NCBI GenBank assembly: GCA_017557785.1
Contig: JAFYYA010000077.1
Span: 33,004-97,003 of the forward strand
DNA length: 64,000 bases
Origin: Salinivirgaceae bacterium
Lineage (GTDB): Bacteria > Bacteroidota > Bacteroidia > Bacteroidales > SZUA-534
Reading direction: 5' to 3'
A program made the position numbers and the translations under genes. How positions within the stretch are numbered: position 1 is the first letter of the stretch; every line of letters starts with the position of its first letter. Below the pieces are notes generated by a model. It had not been told where the DNA came from. It ran no database searches and saw only the letters and a program-made list of their open reading frames with translations. Positions 52,846-62,001 of this stretch are shown here, one piece after another.

Positions 52846-53429
52846 AAAACGTAATCTTCGATTTGGGCGGTGTTGTCTTTTCGCGCGACAAACGGTTGTG
52901 TTCAAGCGATTTAATTGCATTTTGGAAAATCATTCACGCCACCCCCACCCCGGATTTCTGGCTTGAATTCGACCGCGGCACACTAACATGGGAAGAAATG
53001 GTTCTGACCATGACTAAAGTCATGCAAATACCTTATAATCACTGCGATGAAATTCTGCATGAAGCCATTGCACAAACGCGCCCCGTGGCCGCCACAAGCG
53101 AACTGGTTGGACAACTGAAAAAGGCTGGTTACAAACTGTTTGTGCTATCGAACATGTCGTTTGAGTTTATTGCCGATTTTCGTAAATACCCGATTCTCAA
53201 AGAGTTCGATGGCGAAGTGATTTCGTGCTACTACAATCTGATTAAACCCGAGCGCGCCATCTACGAATTGATTTCCAACAAGTTCGGACTCAATCCCACC
53301 GAAACACTCTTCATCGACGACAAGCCCGTTAACACCCGCGCCGCCGCTGACTTCGGATTCAAGGTCTTCGACTTCGACCGCGAAAACCCTACAAAATCGT
53401 GCGACGAGTTACGGAAGATGCTGATTTAG
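52842..53429 (+). CDS. HAD-superfamily hydrolase (IA type)
   Basis: A 195-residue HAD-family protein. Motif I is FDLGGVVF with nucleophile Asp7; the usual second Asp is replaced by Gly, as in a known subgroup of HAD-IA proteins (YihX-like or epoxide-hydrolase N-domain-like). Motif II is VLSNMS near 103, motif III Lys is in YNLIKPERAIYE, and motif IV is LFIDDKPVNT. With a Gly in place of the general acid, phosphatase activity is uncertain. It overlaps the lipid kinase gene by four bases. Confidence 0.85.
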   Translation: MKNVIFDLGGVVFSRDKRLCSSDLIAFWKIIHATPTPDFWLEFDRGTLTWEEMVLTMTKVMQIPYNHCDEILHEAIAQTRPVAATSELVGQLKKAGYKLFVLSNMSFEFIADFRKYPILKEFDGEVISCYYNLIKPERAIYELISNKFGLNPTETLFIDDKPVNTRAAADFGFKVFDFDRENPTKSCDELRKMLI

Positions 53430-53533
53430 TACAATTTACTTACGGACAGAATATCGATTTCCGCCCATCAGTTTCAGCAGATTTAATCATACTTTGATTC
53501 AAACTTTTCGCTTTCATCTTTTGCCATAGAAAT

Positions 53534-53541
53534 TATATTTG
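53534..53541 (+). promoter_or_regulatory. Candidate -7 box of flavin reductase gene
   Basis: TATATTTG is an exact TAnnTTTG. The nearest TTG (53521-53523) is only 10 bases upstream, so the -33 element is unclear. The gene starts 17-26 bases after the box. Confidence 0.5.
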
Positions 53542-53557
53542 CATCCGTTTACAAAAA

Positions 53558-54139
53558 ATGCGAAAAATGGCAAAACAGACTTGGCGACCTGGAACAATGA
53601 TTTATCCGCTACCTGCGGTGTTGGTGAGTTGCGGACGGCCCGATGGCGAGCGTAACGTTTTCACCGCTTCGTGGACGGGCACCATCTGTTCCGACCCGCC
53701 GATGTGCTACGTGTCAATCCGCAAAAGCCGCCACTCGTACAATATTATTAAAGAAACGGGTGAATTTGTAATCAATCTGACTAACAGCGAGTTGGCGAAA
53801 GCCACCGACTGGTGCGGCGTGAAATCGGGCCGCGAAGTTGACAAGTTTGAAGCAATGGGGCTCACAGCCGTGAACGGTTCGGTGGTGAGTGCGCCGATGA
53901 TTGACGAATCGCCCGTAAATATTGAGTGCAAAGTGGTTGAGATTAAAGAACTTGGCTCGCACGATATGTTCATTGCCAACGTTGTGGCCGTGAACGCCGA
54001 CGAGAAATATATGAACCCCAAAACGAGCGCCTTCGACCTTGGCGCGGCCGATATGATTGCCTATATGCACGGTCAGTACTACAAGTTAGGCAAACGCATT
54101 GGCAAGTTCGGCTGGACGGTTGAGAAGAAGCGCAAATAA
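53558..54139 (+). CDS. Flavin reductase family (FMN-binding) protein
   Basis: A 193-residue protein of the flavin reductase/FMN-binding split-barrel family. It starts TWRPGTMIYPLPAVLVSCG, then FTASWTGTICSDPPMCYVSI, typical of FMN-binding proteins in anaerobes. The role is electron transfer or flavin reduction, with the partner unknown. ATG 53558 and ATG 53567 are both in frame; most family members start close to the second (MAKQTW), which is equally acceptable. Confidence 0.85.
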   Translation: MRKMAKQTWRPGTMIYPLPAVLVSCGRPDGERNVFTASWTGTICSDPPMCYVSIRKSRHSYNIIKETGEFVINLTNSELAKATDWCGVKSGREVDKFEAMGLTAVNGSVVSAPMIDESPVNIECKVVEIKELGSHDMFIANVVAVNADEKYMNPKTSAFDLGAADMIAYMHGQYYKLGKRIGKFGWTVEKKRK

Positions 54140-54170
54140 TACTTGAAATTCAGCGTTTTTCGGTGAAACT

Positions 54171-55982
54171 ATGATTGGCAGCATAAAATCGATTTTCAAA
54201 TTCCGCATCAAGATACCGTTTGTTGAACGGCTTCACATCTGGCGCGGCATACACTTGACTGAAAATCAGTTTATTCTGATTTTGAGTTTCGTTGTCGGCC
54301 TATTGAGCGGACTGGCTGCCGTAATTCTGAAAAACACCATACACCTGACCTATCAGTTTGTGCTGAAGGCAATTAACTCGGGCTTCGGAAGTTACATCTA
54401 CCTTGCGTTGCCTGCCGTGGGCATCCTGCTCACCACGCTATGGATAAAATTCCACGTGAAAGACAACATCTCGCACGGAATTACCCGTGTATTATTCTGT
54501 ATATCACGCAAAAATGGCATTATCAAGGCTCACAACACCTACACCGGCATTGTTGGCAGTTCGCTCACTATCGGCTTTGGCGGTTCGGTTGGTGCCGAGG
54601 CCCCGATAGTGCTCACGGGCGCGGCCATCGGCAGCAATCTGGCGCGGCTTTTCAAACTTAATTATAAGCAAGTTATCCTGATGATTGGTTGCGGCGCTGC
54701 GGGCGCTGTGGCTGGCATTTTCAAGGCGCCGATAGCAGGATTGGTCTTCACTTTGGAAGTGCTGATGCTCGATATGACAATGGCTTCACTGGCGCCGCTC
54801 TTGATTTCGGCCGTCACCGCCACACTGATGTCGTACTTTTTCCTGGGCAGCGAAGCCACGCTCTGCACACTTCCGCAGCCGCCAACCTTCGAACTGCACA
54901 ACATTCCACTCTATCTGATACTTGGCGTGGCCGCAGGGCTCATCGGCTGGTACTTCACGGCAACATCGATGCGGATGGAAAAGTGGTTCAGCAAGATACT
55001 GAACCCGTGGAAGAAAATCGCCATCGGCGGTGTGATTCTGGGGCTGCTCATCTGGCTTTTCCCACCGCTCTTCGGCGAAGGTTATGATGCTCTGCGCGAG
55101 ATACTTACGGGCGACGGCCTGCGCATTCTCGACCACTCAATGTTCGGTCAGTTTGGCGACGGCGTCTGGGTGGTTGTTGCGTACTGCGCTCTAATGCTGA
55201 TTTTCAAAGTGATAGCCACATCGGCAACCACAGGCGCGGGCGGCATTGGCGGTGTGTTCGCACCATCGCTCTTTATGGGCGGCGTGCTCGGCTATATGAT
55301 GGCGCATCTGCTTAACTGTCTGGATTTTATCAGCGTAAGCGAAGTTAATTTCGCCCTTGTCGGGATGGCCGCTTTTATGTCGGCACTGATGCACGCGCCG
55401 CTCACAGGCATCTTCCTGATTGCCGAAATCACGGGCGGATACAATCTGTTTGTCCCGCTGATGGTGGCGTCGGTAAGTGCTTATGTCACAATCTATTACT
55501 TTGAGCCGCACAGCATCTACACCAAACGTCTCGCGCAAAGTGGCGACCTGATAACCCACAACAAAGACCGCGCCGCCCTGACGCTGATGCGTCTTGAAAA
55601 GGAAGTTGAGCACGACCTGACAGAAGTGGGCCCCGACCAAACTCTGCGCGACCTTGTGAACGCCATCTCGCACTCGCGCCGCAACATTTTCCCCGTGGTC
55701 GATGAAGAAGGCAAACTGATGGGAATCGTCCTACTCGACGACATCCGCAAGATAATGTTCAACACCGAGATGTACGACAACACCTATATTTATGAGTTGA
55801 TGGTGATGCCGCCCGACACCGTGAAAACCACCGACACAATGGATGTGGTGATGGAAAAATTCGAAAAAACAGGTGCCTGGAACCTTCCCGTCATCAGAAA
55901 CGGATTGTATATGGGATACATCTCAAAATCAAAGATTTACACCGCCTACCGCAAGGTCTTGCTGAATTTTGCCGAAGAATGA
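54171..55982 (+). CDS. ClC-family chloride channel/antiporter with CBS domains
   Basis: A 603-residue protein with about 11-12 membrane helices and the ClC pattern: GSSLTIGFGGSVGAEAPIV in place of the GREGP box (Glu present in GAEAP, a candidate gating Glu), and TGAGGIGGVFAPSLFMGG. The C-terminal region (about 455-600) holds two CBS domains (ISHSRRNIFPVVDEEGKLMG and VIRNGLYMGYISKSKI) that may bind adenine nucleotides. It moves chloride, or Cl-/H+, through the inner membrane. It follows the flavin reductase gene by 31 bases. Confidence 0.9.
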   Translation: MIGSIKSIFKFRIKIPFVERLHIWRGIHLTENQFILILSFVVGLLSGLAAVILKNTIHLTYQFVLKAINSGFGSYIYLALPAVGILLTTLWIKFHVKDNISHGITRVLFCISRKNGIIKAHNTYTGIVGSSLTIGFGGSVGAEAPIVLTGAAIGSNLARLFKLNYKQVILMIGCGAAGAVAGIFKAPIAGLVFTLEVLMLDMTMASLAPLLISAVTATLMSYFFLGSEATLCTLPQPPTFELHNIPLYLILGVAAGLIGWYFTATSMRMEKWFSKILNPWKKIAIGGVILGLLIWLFPPLFGEGYDALREILTGDGLRILDHSMFGQFGDGVWVVVAYCALMLIFKVIATSATTGAGGIGGVFAPSLFMGGVLGYMMAHLLNCLDFISVSEVNFALVGMAAFMSALMHAPLTGIFLIAEITGGYNLFVPLMVASVSAYVTIYYFEPHSIYTKRLAQSGDLITHNKDRAALTLMRLEKEVEHDLTEVGPDQTLRDLVNAISHSRRNIFPVVDEEGKLMGIVLLDDIRKIMFNTEMYDNTYIYELMVMPPDTVKTTDTMDVVMEKFEKTGAWNLPVIRNGLYMGYISKSKIYTAYRKVLLNFAEE

Positions 55983-56043
55983 CAAATTTGTCGGCTGCCA
56001 AACCACATTCGCAGTCACGCCTGCTTTTATCCAATCTCAGTTA

Positions 56044-56059
56044 TTAGTTTGATAACTAA
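56044..56059. promoter_or_regulatory. Inverted repeat upstream of nhaD
   Basis: TTAGTTTGATAACTAA: six-base arms TTAGTT and AACTAA around TGAT. It lies about 100 bases before the nhaD -7 box in the 220-base gap. No gene is seen there. It could be an operator; there is no direct proof. Confidence 0.35.
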
Positions 56060-56160
56060 CCAATTATCTTCGATTTACAAGATAGTAATCAATCGGTTTT
56101 ATCAATAGAAATCATAGAAAAATACCATAATCATTATAGAATAATTGACTCTGCAACCAC

Positions 56161-56168
56161 TACTTTTG
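56161..56168 (+). promoter_or_regulatory. Candidate -7 box of nhaD
   Basis: TACTTTTG is an exact TAnnTTTG, 34 bases before the ATG at 56202. No well-spaced TTG was found. Confidence 0.5.
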
Positions 56169-56201
56169 CGGCCAGAAAAAAGGGTTAAAAAGTACATTGA
56201 T

Positions 56202-57599
56202 ATGTTTGCAGTTATGATTTTGGTGTTCGTGCTTGGCTACATCGCCATTGCAATGGAACACCCGTTCAGAATTGACAAAGCAGCGCCCGCTCTCTTCATT
56301 GGTGCCGCTTTGTGGGCAATTTACGCACTGGGCGCCGACAGCATTCTGTCGCTCGGACACAGCGCCGCGTGGGCCAAGTACTCGCAAAATCTCGCCGACG
56401 GACTCACCGACGAAAACATTCATTCGTTCTTCAACTACGAACTTATTCACCATCTGGGGGATACGGCCGAAATCCTATTCTTCCTGCTTGGCGCGATGAC
56501 CATTGTCGAGACCGTCGACCGTCACCGCGGATTCAAGGTCATCACCGATAAAATCAAAACCACCAACAAGGTTAAACTGCTGTGGATTTTGAGCATCCTG
56601 ACGTTCTTTATGAGCGCCATTCTCGACAACCTGACAACCACCATCGTTATGGTGGCGCTGCTTCGCAAACTTGTTGGCGACCAAAAAACACGCTGGTTCT
56701 ACGCAAGTATGATTGTGATTGCCGCAAACGCAGGCGGCGCGTGGTCGCCCATTGGTGACGTCACAACCATCATGCTCTGGATTGGCGGTCAGGTTACGAC
56801 CGAAAAAATTGTTTTTGAAGTCTTCCTGCCATCGCTCATCTGCCTATGCATCCCGCTTATAATCATGAGTTTCACGTTCAAGGGCGAAATTGCGCGCCCC
56901 ACCGACGAATCGATGGACAAGGATGATTGGGGCACATCGCCACGCACGCAAAAGGCGATGCTTGTACTTGGTGTTGGCGGCCTGCTGTTTGTGCCTGTGT
57001 TTAAAACAGTTACACATCTTCCGCCATACCTTGGAATGCTGTTGAGCCTTTCAATTGTGTGGGCCATCACCGAGATTATTCACAAGAATCACGCCCCGGG
57101 CATAAAAAACAAATTGCGCCCGACATACATTCTGACACATATCGACACGCCCACCATTCTGTTCTTCCTGGGCATTTTGCTGGCCGTTTCGGCATTACAG
57201 TCGGCAGGTCATCTTTCGCTTCTGTCGAATGCGCTTGACGGCTGTTTCAAAGATGCGACAGGCGGTGTTTTCATTATCGATGTCATCATTGGCGTGTTGT
57301 CGTCGGTGGTTGATAACGTGCCACTTGTGGCTGGCGCAATGGGGATGTACCCCGTTGAAGCCGCCGATGCCGTGGGCTACGCAGCCAATTTTGTGCAGAA
57401 CGGCCCATTCTGGGAATTCCTGGCCTACACCGCCGGCACAGGCGGCAGTATGCTCATCATTGGTTCGGCTGCCGGCGTTGCAGCAATGGGGCTGGAAAAA
57501 ATCGACTTCATCTGGTACTTGAAAAACGTGTCGTGGCTTGCTCTCATCGGCTATGCCGCCGGCGCAGCATTCTTTGTCACGATGTGCGTGATTAGCTGA
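56202..57599 (+). CDS. nhaD: Na+/H+ antiporter, NhaD type
   Basis: A 465-residue integral membrane protein with about 12-13 membrane segments. NhaD family marks are the ILDNLTTTIVM box (Asp in the membrane), GGAWSPIGDVTTIMLW and the late DNVPLVAGAMGMYP and GTGGSMLIIGSAAGVAAMG. It exchanges Na+ for protons across the inner membrane. ATG 56202 starts MFAVMILVFVLGY, the first helix; the upstream frame start at 56145 runs across the promoter. A good terminator follows at 57639. It may use or restore the sodium gradient that methylmalonyl-CoA decarboxylase builds. Confidence 0.92.
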   Translation: MFAVMILVFVLGYIAIAMEHPFRIDKAAPALFIGAALWAIYALGADSILSLGHSAAWAKYSQNLADGLTDENIHSFFNYELIHHLGDTAEILFFLLGAMTIVETVDRHRGFKVITDKIKTTNKVKLLWILSILTFFMSAILDNLTTTIVMVALLRKLVGDQKTRWFYASMIVIAANAGGAWSPIGDVTTIMLWIGGQVTTEKIVFEVFLPSLICLCIPLIIMSFTFKGEIARPTDESMDKDDWGTSPRTQKAMLVLGVGGLLFVPVFKTVTHLPPYLGMLLSLSIVWAITEIIHKNHAPGIKNKLRPTYILTHIDTPTILFFLGILLAVSALQSAGHLSLLSNALDGCFKDATGGVFIIDVIIGVLSSVVDNVPLVAGAMGMYPVEAADAVGYAANFVQNGPFWEFLAYTAGTGGSMLIIGSAAGVAAMGLEKIDFIWYLKNVSWLALIGYAAGAAFFVTMCVIS

Positions 57600-57638
57600 T
57601 GCTTATAAAAGTTTAGGGTTATATAATAAGTGAGAAAG

Positions 57639-57670
57639 CAGGACTCGACCGAAAAGTTGGGTCCTGTTTT
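57639..57670 (+). terminator. Terminator of nhaD
   Basis: CAGGACTCGAC pairs with GTTGGGTCCTG (two G-U pairs) around CGAAAA, then TTTTTG. Confidence 0.85.
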
Positions 57671-57802
57671 TGTTTATGGTGAACTGATTAGACCGCAGAA
57701 TGGAAAATTGAATTGTTGATCATTTCTCATTTTGCAATTAAACCATCATTTCAACTTGCTCAACCGATTAAGATATGTATCTTTCGGAAAACAATAACAG
57801 CA

Positions 57803-58759
57803 ATGGCAACAGACACTGTATCAAGCAAAACCACATCGCGCATCGATGAGTTGGACTACTTGAAATGCATAATGATAGTCCTGATGATTAGTTTCCACCT
57901 GGTCTACATCGAAGAGTTGCATCCATACGCCAAACAAATTGTTTATACGTTCCATATGCCTGTTTTTATGCTGATTTCAGGCTATTTGATGAAGATTGAC
58001 AAGGCTGCGAAATCTTTTTTACGCACAATACTTTGGCTTGCAATCCCCTACATTGTGATGGAAAGCGGCTACACCGTGATGGCATCGATTTTGCCCATTC
58101 GTGAGCATATCGACAATCTCACGCTTGGTGTCTTTCTTAGCAAATTGATTATCAACCCACTTGGCCCATATTGGTATCTTCATTCGCTCATTCTGTGCGG
58201 AACCACCTACTATGCAGTTTTCCGCATACCCAAAATTCAAAATCTTACGAAATTCATCTTATTGGGAATCATCTATTTCCTATATTCAAAGATAGGTATT
58301 GTATCACTGCCATTTGCGTTCTATTTCCTTGCCGGCACCGTAATCAGGCAAAGTTCATTCGAGTTTCTTCAGATTTTCAGACCGTCGTTTTTGGCTTTGC
58401 CGGCAATAATCCCGCTAATCATCAATCCCGACAACCTGCACGCCGGCTCAATTGGCGGTGTTTTGATTGTTTATCTCACTGTCAGTCTTTGTCTTGCCGT
58501 CTATCCATACCTAAAAAACAACCTACGCGGCGGAATGCTGTTCATCGGGCGGAACACATTGCCGATTTTCCTTTTCTCGCCCATCTTCACCATCATCTGC
58601 AAGCAACTTATTCCCGCACTTTCGTTCGACCCAACCGGGATGTTGTTTCTTTTTGCATCGGTGCTGATATGCGTAAGCGGAAGCCTTGCCATCAGTTGGT
58701 TAATCGATTTCGGCAGACTGACACCATATTTTATCGGACGGGCAAAAATCATCAGTTAA
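57803..58759 (+). CDS. Acyltransferase 3-type membrane protein
   Basis: A 318-residue protein with about ten membrane segments. The start RIDELDYLKCIMIVLMISFH matches the acyltransferase 3 fold, with His in the first membrane helix; FHMPVFMLISGYLM follows. It probably acylates a sugar or lipid. ATG 57803 (MATDTVSS) is preferred; the frame open from 57713 adds about 30 non-homologous residues. It stands alone between nhaD and folE. It differs from the acyltransferase in the glycan cluster, and its substrate cannot be read from context. Confidence 0.82.
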   Translation: MATDTVSSKTTSRIDELDYLKCIMIVLMISFHLVYIEELHPYAKQIVYTFHMPVFMLISGYLMKIDKAAKSFLRTILWLAIPYIVMESGYTVMASILPIREHIDNLTLGVFLSKLIINPLGPYWYLHSLILCGTTYYAVFRIPKIQNLTKFILLGIIYFLYSKIGIVSLPFAFYFLAGTVIRQSSFEFLQIFRPSFLALPAIIPLIINPDNLHAGSIGGVLIVYLTVSLCLAVYPYLKNNLRGGMLFIGRNTLPIFLFSPIFTIICKQLIPALSFDPTGMLFLFASVLICVSGSLAISWLIDFGRLTPYFIGRAKIIS

Positions 58760-58820
58760 TCAACCGATTAACCCGTCATTTATGCTTTCGTCTAATTTTC
58801 GTTATTACCAATTTTTAAAC

Positions 58821-58828
58821 TACATTTG
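58821..58828 (+). promoter_or_regulatory. Candidate -7 box of folE
   Basis: TACATTTG fits TAnnTTTG exactly and lies 59 bases before the folE ATG. No clear -33 TTG was found. Confidence 0.5.
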
Positions 58829-58887
58829 TGGTTCAACTTTCCGCAGTGAGTGACGCTCGCTTCATTCATCGGATTTTATTGACAGAT

Positions 58888-59511
58888 ATGAATATAGACG
58901 AAATCGACGACTTCAGTTACCGACGCAAAAATGAGTACAATGCCGAGCAGACATCGGCACTGACCGACCTTTACCGCCAAGTTCTCATCAACATTGGCGA
59001 AAATCCCGAACGCGAAGGGCTGAAAAAATCGCCCGAACGCATTGCAAAGGCCGTGCAGTTCCTGACGCAGGGCTACTATCAGGACCCGAAAGCCATTCTC
59101 GAAAGCGCGATGTTCAAAGAGCAATACTCGCAGATGGTGATTGTCAAGGACATAGAAGTGTTCTCGTTCTGCGAGCACCATATGCTGCCGTTCTTCGGAA
59201 AGGCGCACGTGGCCTACATTCCAAACGGCTACATCACCGGCCTGAGCAAGATTGCGCGCGTTGTCGATGCCTACTCGCGTCGTCTGCAGGTTCAGGAACG
59301 ACTTACCAACCAAATCAAAGACTGCATTCAGCAGACGCTGCACCCGCTAGGCGTGGCGGTGGTGATTGAAGCCCAACATATGTGTATGATGATGCGCGGT
59401 GTCGAGAAACAGGAATCTTGTACCACCACATCGGCGTTCACTGGCTTGTTTATGAAGAGCAACGCCACACGCGCCGAATTCATCAATCTGCTCGGCAAAA
59501 AACTGCATTGA
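58888..59511 (+). CDS. folE: GTP cyclohydrolase I
   Basis: A 207-residue zinc enzyme, first step of folate (and pterin) synthesis from GTP. Zinc and catalytic residues sit in [20 protein letters not shown] and in [18 protein letters not shown] near the C-terminus. [20 protein letters not shown] is the conserved helix. The length is normal for the short bacterial form. ATG 58888 is preferred to 58828, which would add 20 non-homologous residues and lie on the promoter. Confidence 0.95.
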   Translation: MNIDEIDDFSYRRKNEYNAEQTSALTDLYRQVLINIGENPEREGLKKSPERIAKAVQFLTQGYYQDPKAILESAMFKEQYSQMVIVKDIEVFSFCEHHMLPFFGKAHVAYIPNGYITGLSKIARVVDAYSRRLQVQERLTNQIKDCIQQTLHPLGVAVVIEAQHMCMMMRGVEKQESCTTTSAFTGLFMKSNATRAEFINLLGKKLH

Positions 59512-59665
59512 TGCGTTGCCCTAATGGCACGCTTTTTGCCTATCGAAGCGGAAAAATTGAGTAAAGTGTAATGAGTAAAGAGTAAAGTTCAGCAAGTAAC
59601 GCGAAGAACTTAAAACTCTGAAACTTAGAACTCAAAACTTCGATAACTTAAAACTTTATACATAA
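59512..59665. repeat. Repeat-rich gap with 27-bp repeat, copy 2
   Basis: 59559-59585 is identical to 16420-16446 (27 of 27 bases). It is followed by AACTTAAAACT-type units up to the fabD start. No gene is seen. Confidence 0.7.
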
Positions 59666-60559
59666 ATGAAAGCATTTGTATTCCCCGGACAGGGGTCGCA
59701 ATTTGTGGGTATGGGCAAGGACCTGTACGACAATTCGGCTTTGGCCAAAGAACTTTTCGACCGCGCAAACACGATTCTCGGTTTCGACATTACAAGCCTG
59801 ATGTTCAGCGGCACTGATGAAGATTTGAAACAGACAAAAGTTACGCAACCGGCAGTGTTCCTGCACTCGGTGATTATGGCTAAAGTGCTGGGCGACAAGT
59901 TTAAACCCGATATGACCGCAGGCCACTCGCTTGGCGAGTTCTCGGCTTTGGTGGCTGCCGGTGCTCTGTCGTTCGACGATGGTCTGACCTTGGTTTCGAA
60001 GCGTGCGCAGGCAATGCAGAAGGCTTGCGAACTGAATCCTTCGACAATGGCGGCCATTATTGGTATGGAAGATGCTGTTATTGAACAAGTTTGCTCTGAA
60101 ATCAACGGCATTGTTCCGGCCAACTACAACTGCCCTGGACAGTTGGTTATTTCGGGCACCAACGAAGGCATTGACAAGGCCATTGCACGATTCACCGAAA
60201 TGGGCGCCAAACGTGCGCTGAAGTTGTCAGTGAGCGGAGGTTTCCACTCGCCAATGATGGAACCTGCCCGCGCCGAACTCGAGAAGGCAATCAACGAAGT
60301 GTCGTTCTCGAAGCCGATTTGCCCTGTTTACCAAAACGTTACGGCAAATCCTGTTACCGACCCTGCCGAAATCAAGAAAAACCTTGTGGCTCAACTCACG
60401 TCGCCTGTGCGCTGGACGCAGACAATGCAGAATATGATTGCCAACGGCCTTACTGAGATTGTTGAAGTTGGTCCTGGCGCTGTTCTTCAGGGACTTATGC
60501 GCAAAATCAACCGCGACATTACGGCCACAGCAGCACAAAGCATAATTGAGCAGGCATAA
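59666..60559 (+). CDS. fabD: Malonyl-CoA:ACP acyltransferase
   Basis: A 297-residue fatty-acid synthesis enzyme that loads malonate onto ACP. Oxyanion box FPGQGSQFVGMGKDLYD is at the N-terminus; the nucleophile elbow GHSLGEFSALVAAG holds the catalytic Ser near residue 90, and His is in SVSGGFHSPMM near 196. The length is normal. Transcribed alone, with a leader made of repeats. Confidence 0.96.
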   Translation: MKAFVFPGQGSQFVGMGKDLYDNSALAKELFDRANTILGFDITSLMFSGTDEDLKQTKVTQPAVFLHSVIMAKVLGDKFKPDMTAGHSLGEFSALVAAGALSFDDGLTLVSKRAQAMQKACELNPSTMAAIIGMEDAVIEQVCSEINGIVPANYNCPGQLVISGTNEGIDKAIARFTEMGAKRALKLSVSGGFHSPMMEPARAELEKAINEVSFSKPICPVYQNVTANPVTDPAEIKKNLVAQLTSPVRWTQTMQNMIANGLTEIVEVGPGAVLQGLMRKINRDITATAAQSIIEQA

Positions 60560-60587
60560 GGCTTTAGTAATTAAACACATTAGATAG

Positions 60588-60622
60588 CAAAGCCTTCGGT
60601 CGCAACTGGGGGCTTCGTTTTT
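60588..60622 (+). terminator. Weak terminator-like hairpin after fabD
   Basis: AAGCC and GGCTT can pair over a long loop, followed by CGTTTTTTA. The stem is short, so support is moderate. Confidence 0.4.
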
Positions 60623-60675
60623 TATATCTGATAGAACTATCTTCCGAAAATTTCGCGCAATCAAGAACAATTGTC

Positions 60676-60683
60676 TATTTTTG
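60676..60683 (+). promoter_or_regulatory. Candidate -7 box of the Lrp-type regulator gene
   Basis: TATTTTTG fits TAnnTTTG. A TTC at 60652-60654 lies 21 bases upstream in the -33 place. The ATG follows at 60715. Confidence 0.45.
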
Positions 60684-60714
60684 TAGCCATAGAAGAATAT
60701 AAATTCTAACGATT

Positions 60715-61179
60715 ATGGCTTACACATTAGACGAAACCGACCTGCAGATTCTCAAAACGCTGCAAAAGAACGCGAAACTCACCACCAAAGAACTGGCCGA
60801 CGCCGTGCACCTGACGCCAACACCCGTGTTCGAGCGGCAGAAACGGCTCGAGCGGCAGGGTTACATTAAAAAATATGTGGCCATTCTCGACCCCGACAAA
60901 CTCAATCAAAGCCTGCTGGTGTACTGCAAGGTGAAAATGGCGCAGATAAACAATGCCATTGCCACCGCTTTTGCTCGGCAAATTCAGCGGATGCCCGAAG
61001 TGACTGAGTGCTACAACACATCGGGCTCATACGACTATCTGCTCAAGGTGCGCGCCGCCGATATGAAACAGTATCAGGAATTTGTGCTCAACAAGTTGGG
61101 CGTTATCGAAAACGTGGCGTCGGTTGAGAGCACCTTTGTAATGGGCGAAATCAAGCAGGAATACGCGCTGCAGCTTTAG
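60715..61179 (+). CDS. Lrp/AsnC-family transcriptional regulator
   Basis: A 154-residue regulator with an N-terminal winged HTH (LDETDLQILKTLQKNAKLTT, then KELADAVHLTPTPVFERQ) and a C-terminal RAM ligand domain (about 70-150) with EVTECYNTSGSYDYLLKV. Lrp/AsnC proteins sense amino acids and form octamers. It converges on the sulfur-carrier operon (61277-63579) and ends 97 bases from it, with a terminator between; the target genes are not evident. Single-domain, normal length. Confidence 0.92.
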   Translation: MAYTLDETDLQILKTLQKNAKLTTKELADAVHLTPTPVFERQKRLERQGYIKKYVAILDPDKLNQSLLVYCKVKMAQINNAIATAFARQIQRMPEVTECYNTSGSYDYLLKVRAADMKQYQEFVLNKLGVIENVASVESTFVMGEIKQEYALQL

Positions 61180-61221
61180 GCGGCATTGAATGTCCACTTG
61201 AAATCAGCAAAAAATAAAAAT

Positions 61222-61252
61222 GGCTGTCGTTCTTATCGGCAGCCTGTTTTTT
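61222..61252 (+). terminator. Terminator of the Lrp-type gene
   Basis: GGCTGTCG pairs with CGGCAGCC (one G-U pair) over TTCTTAT, then GTTTTTT. Confidence 0.85.
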
Positions 61253-61276
61253 GTAAAACACTGAATTACAATTCTA

Positions 61277-61675
61277 TTATCGCAAACATATTTTCTCCTT
61301 CACCTCGCCATCGGCTATCGCGAAAGCGTTGAAAACAGGTTTTTCGCCAGCGAGCGACAGAATGAAATACAATATGTTAGGGTCGAAAGCCAGCCGAATG
61401 TCCTCTGCCGACGGCCGCGAAGGCGTTGCGGGGTGGCTGTGCCAGTTGCCTACAATCACCAGACCGTGCTGCCGCACGTATTTGACAGCCGCAAACTGCT
61501 CTTTCGGGTCGAAACTGAAATGCTCCGCGGACTGGTCGGTGTTGCGCATTGGGTAGTTAAGCGTAACAGTCTGACGGTCGGGCCCCAGCAAGTAGCCGCA
61601 CGATTCCATTGGGGCATCGCGGCGCGCTTGCTCCAGCAGCGACTGGTAAGCCTCGTCGGTAATTGTCAGTTGCAT
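61277..61675 (-). CDS. JAMM/MPN metallopeptidase (HcyD/QbsD-like)
   Basis: A 132-residue JAMM metallopeptidase. Metal ligands and catalytic residues are visible: Glu24 (PMESCGYLLG), His79 and His81 (HSHPATP), Ser89 and Asp92 (HxHP-x6-SxxD). It is the last gene of a five-gene minus-strand operon. In other bacteria such proteins cut one or two residues from the C-terminus of small ubiquitin-like sulfur carriers to expose Gly-Gly, and release cysteine- or homocysteine-type products from the carrier. The carrier in this operon has a masked tail (GGGAF), which fits that role. Direct substrate is inferred. Confidence 0.85.
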   Translation of the reverse strand: MQLTITDEAYQSLLEQARRDAPMESCGYLLGPDRQTVTLNYPMRNTDQSAEHFSFDPKEQFAAVKYVRQHGLVIVGNWHSHPATPSRPSAEDIRLAFDPNILYFILSLAGEKPVFNAFAIADGEVKEKICLR

Positions 61676-61900
61676 TTATTTCTGAATGGTAACCTTATGA
61701 ACGGCACCCTCTACGTGTGTGACACTCAACACCTTATAACCCTGCTCAATGGCTGTGCGCGGCACATTGGCAAGCGGTTCGCCTTCGCTGAGCAGCACCT
61801 CAAGTATGTCGCCTTCGGCAATCTGCGACAATTTGAGTTTCGTCCTGACAAACGTCATCGGGCAGTGGTCTTTTGTAATGTCTAATGTGTGTGTGGCCAT
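61676..61900 (-). CDS. TusA/SirA-like sulfur transfer protein
   Basis: A 74-residue TusA-family protein. The Cys-Pro pair that carries persulfide in this family is at 13-14 (DHCPM), followed by VRTKLKLSQIAEGDILEVLL, the usual fold pattern. It abuts the JAMM gene with no gap and is 101 bases from the DsrE-like gene. In the operon it probably receives sulfur and hands it on. Confidence 0.88.
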   Translation of the reverse strand: MATHTLDITKDHCPMTFVRTKLKLSQIAEGDILEVLLSEGEPLANVPRTAIEQGYKVLSVTHVEGAVHKVTIQK

Positions 61901-62001
61901 ATTTATTTGTGATTTAGTGGTTTACATTTATGGATTGAACGCGTTCACATCGATTTTATTCGCTAAAGTAATTGTTTTTATAAATTGTCCATTATCAACT
62001 A

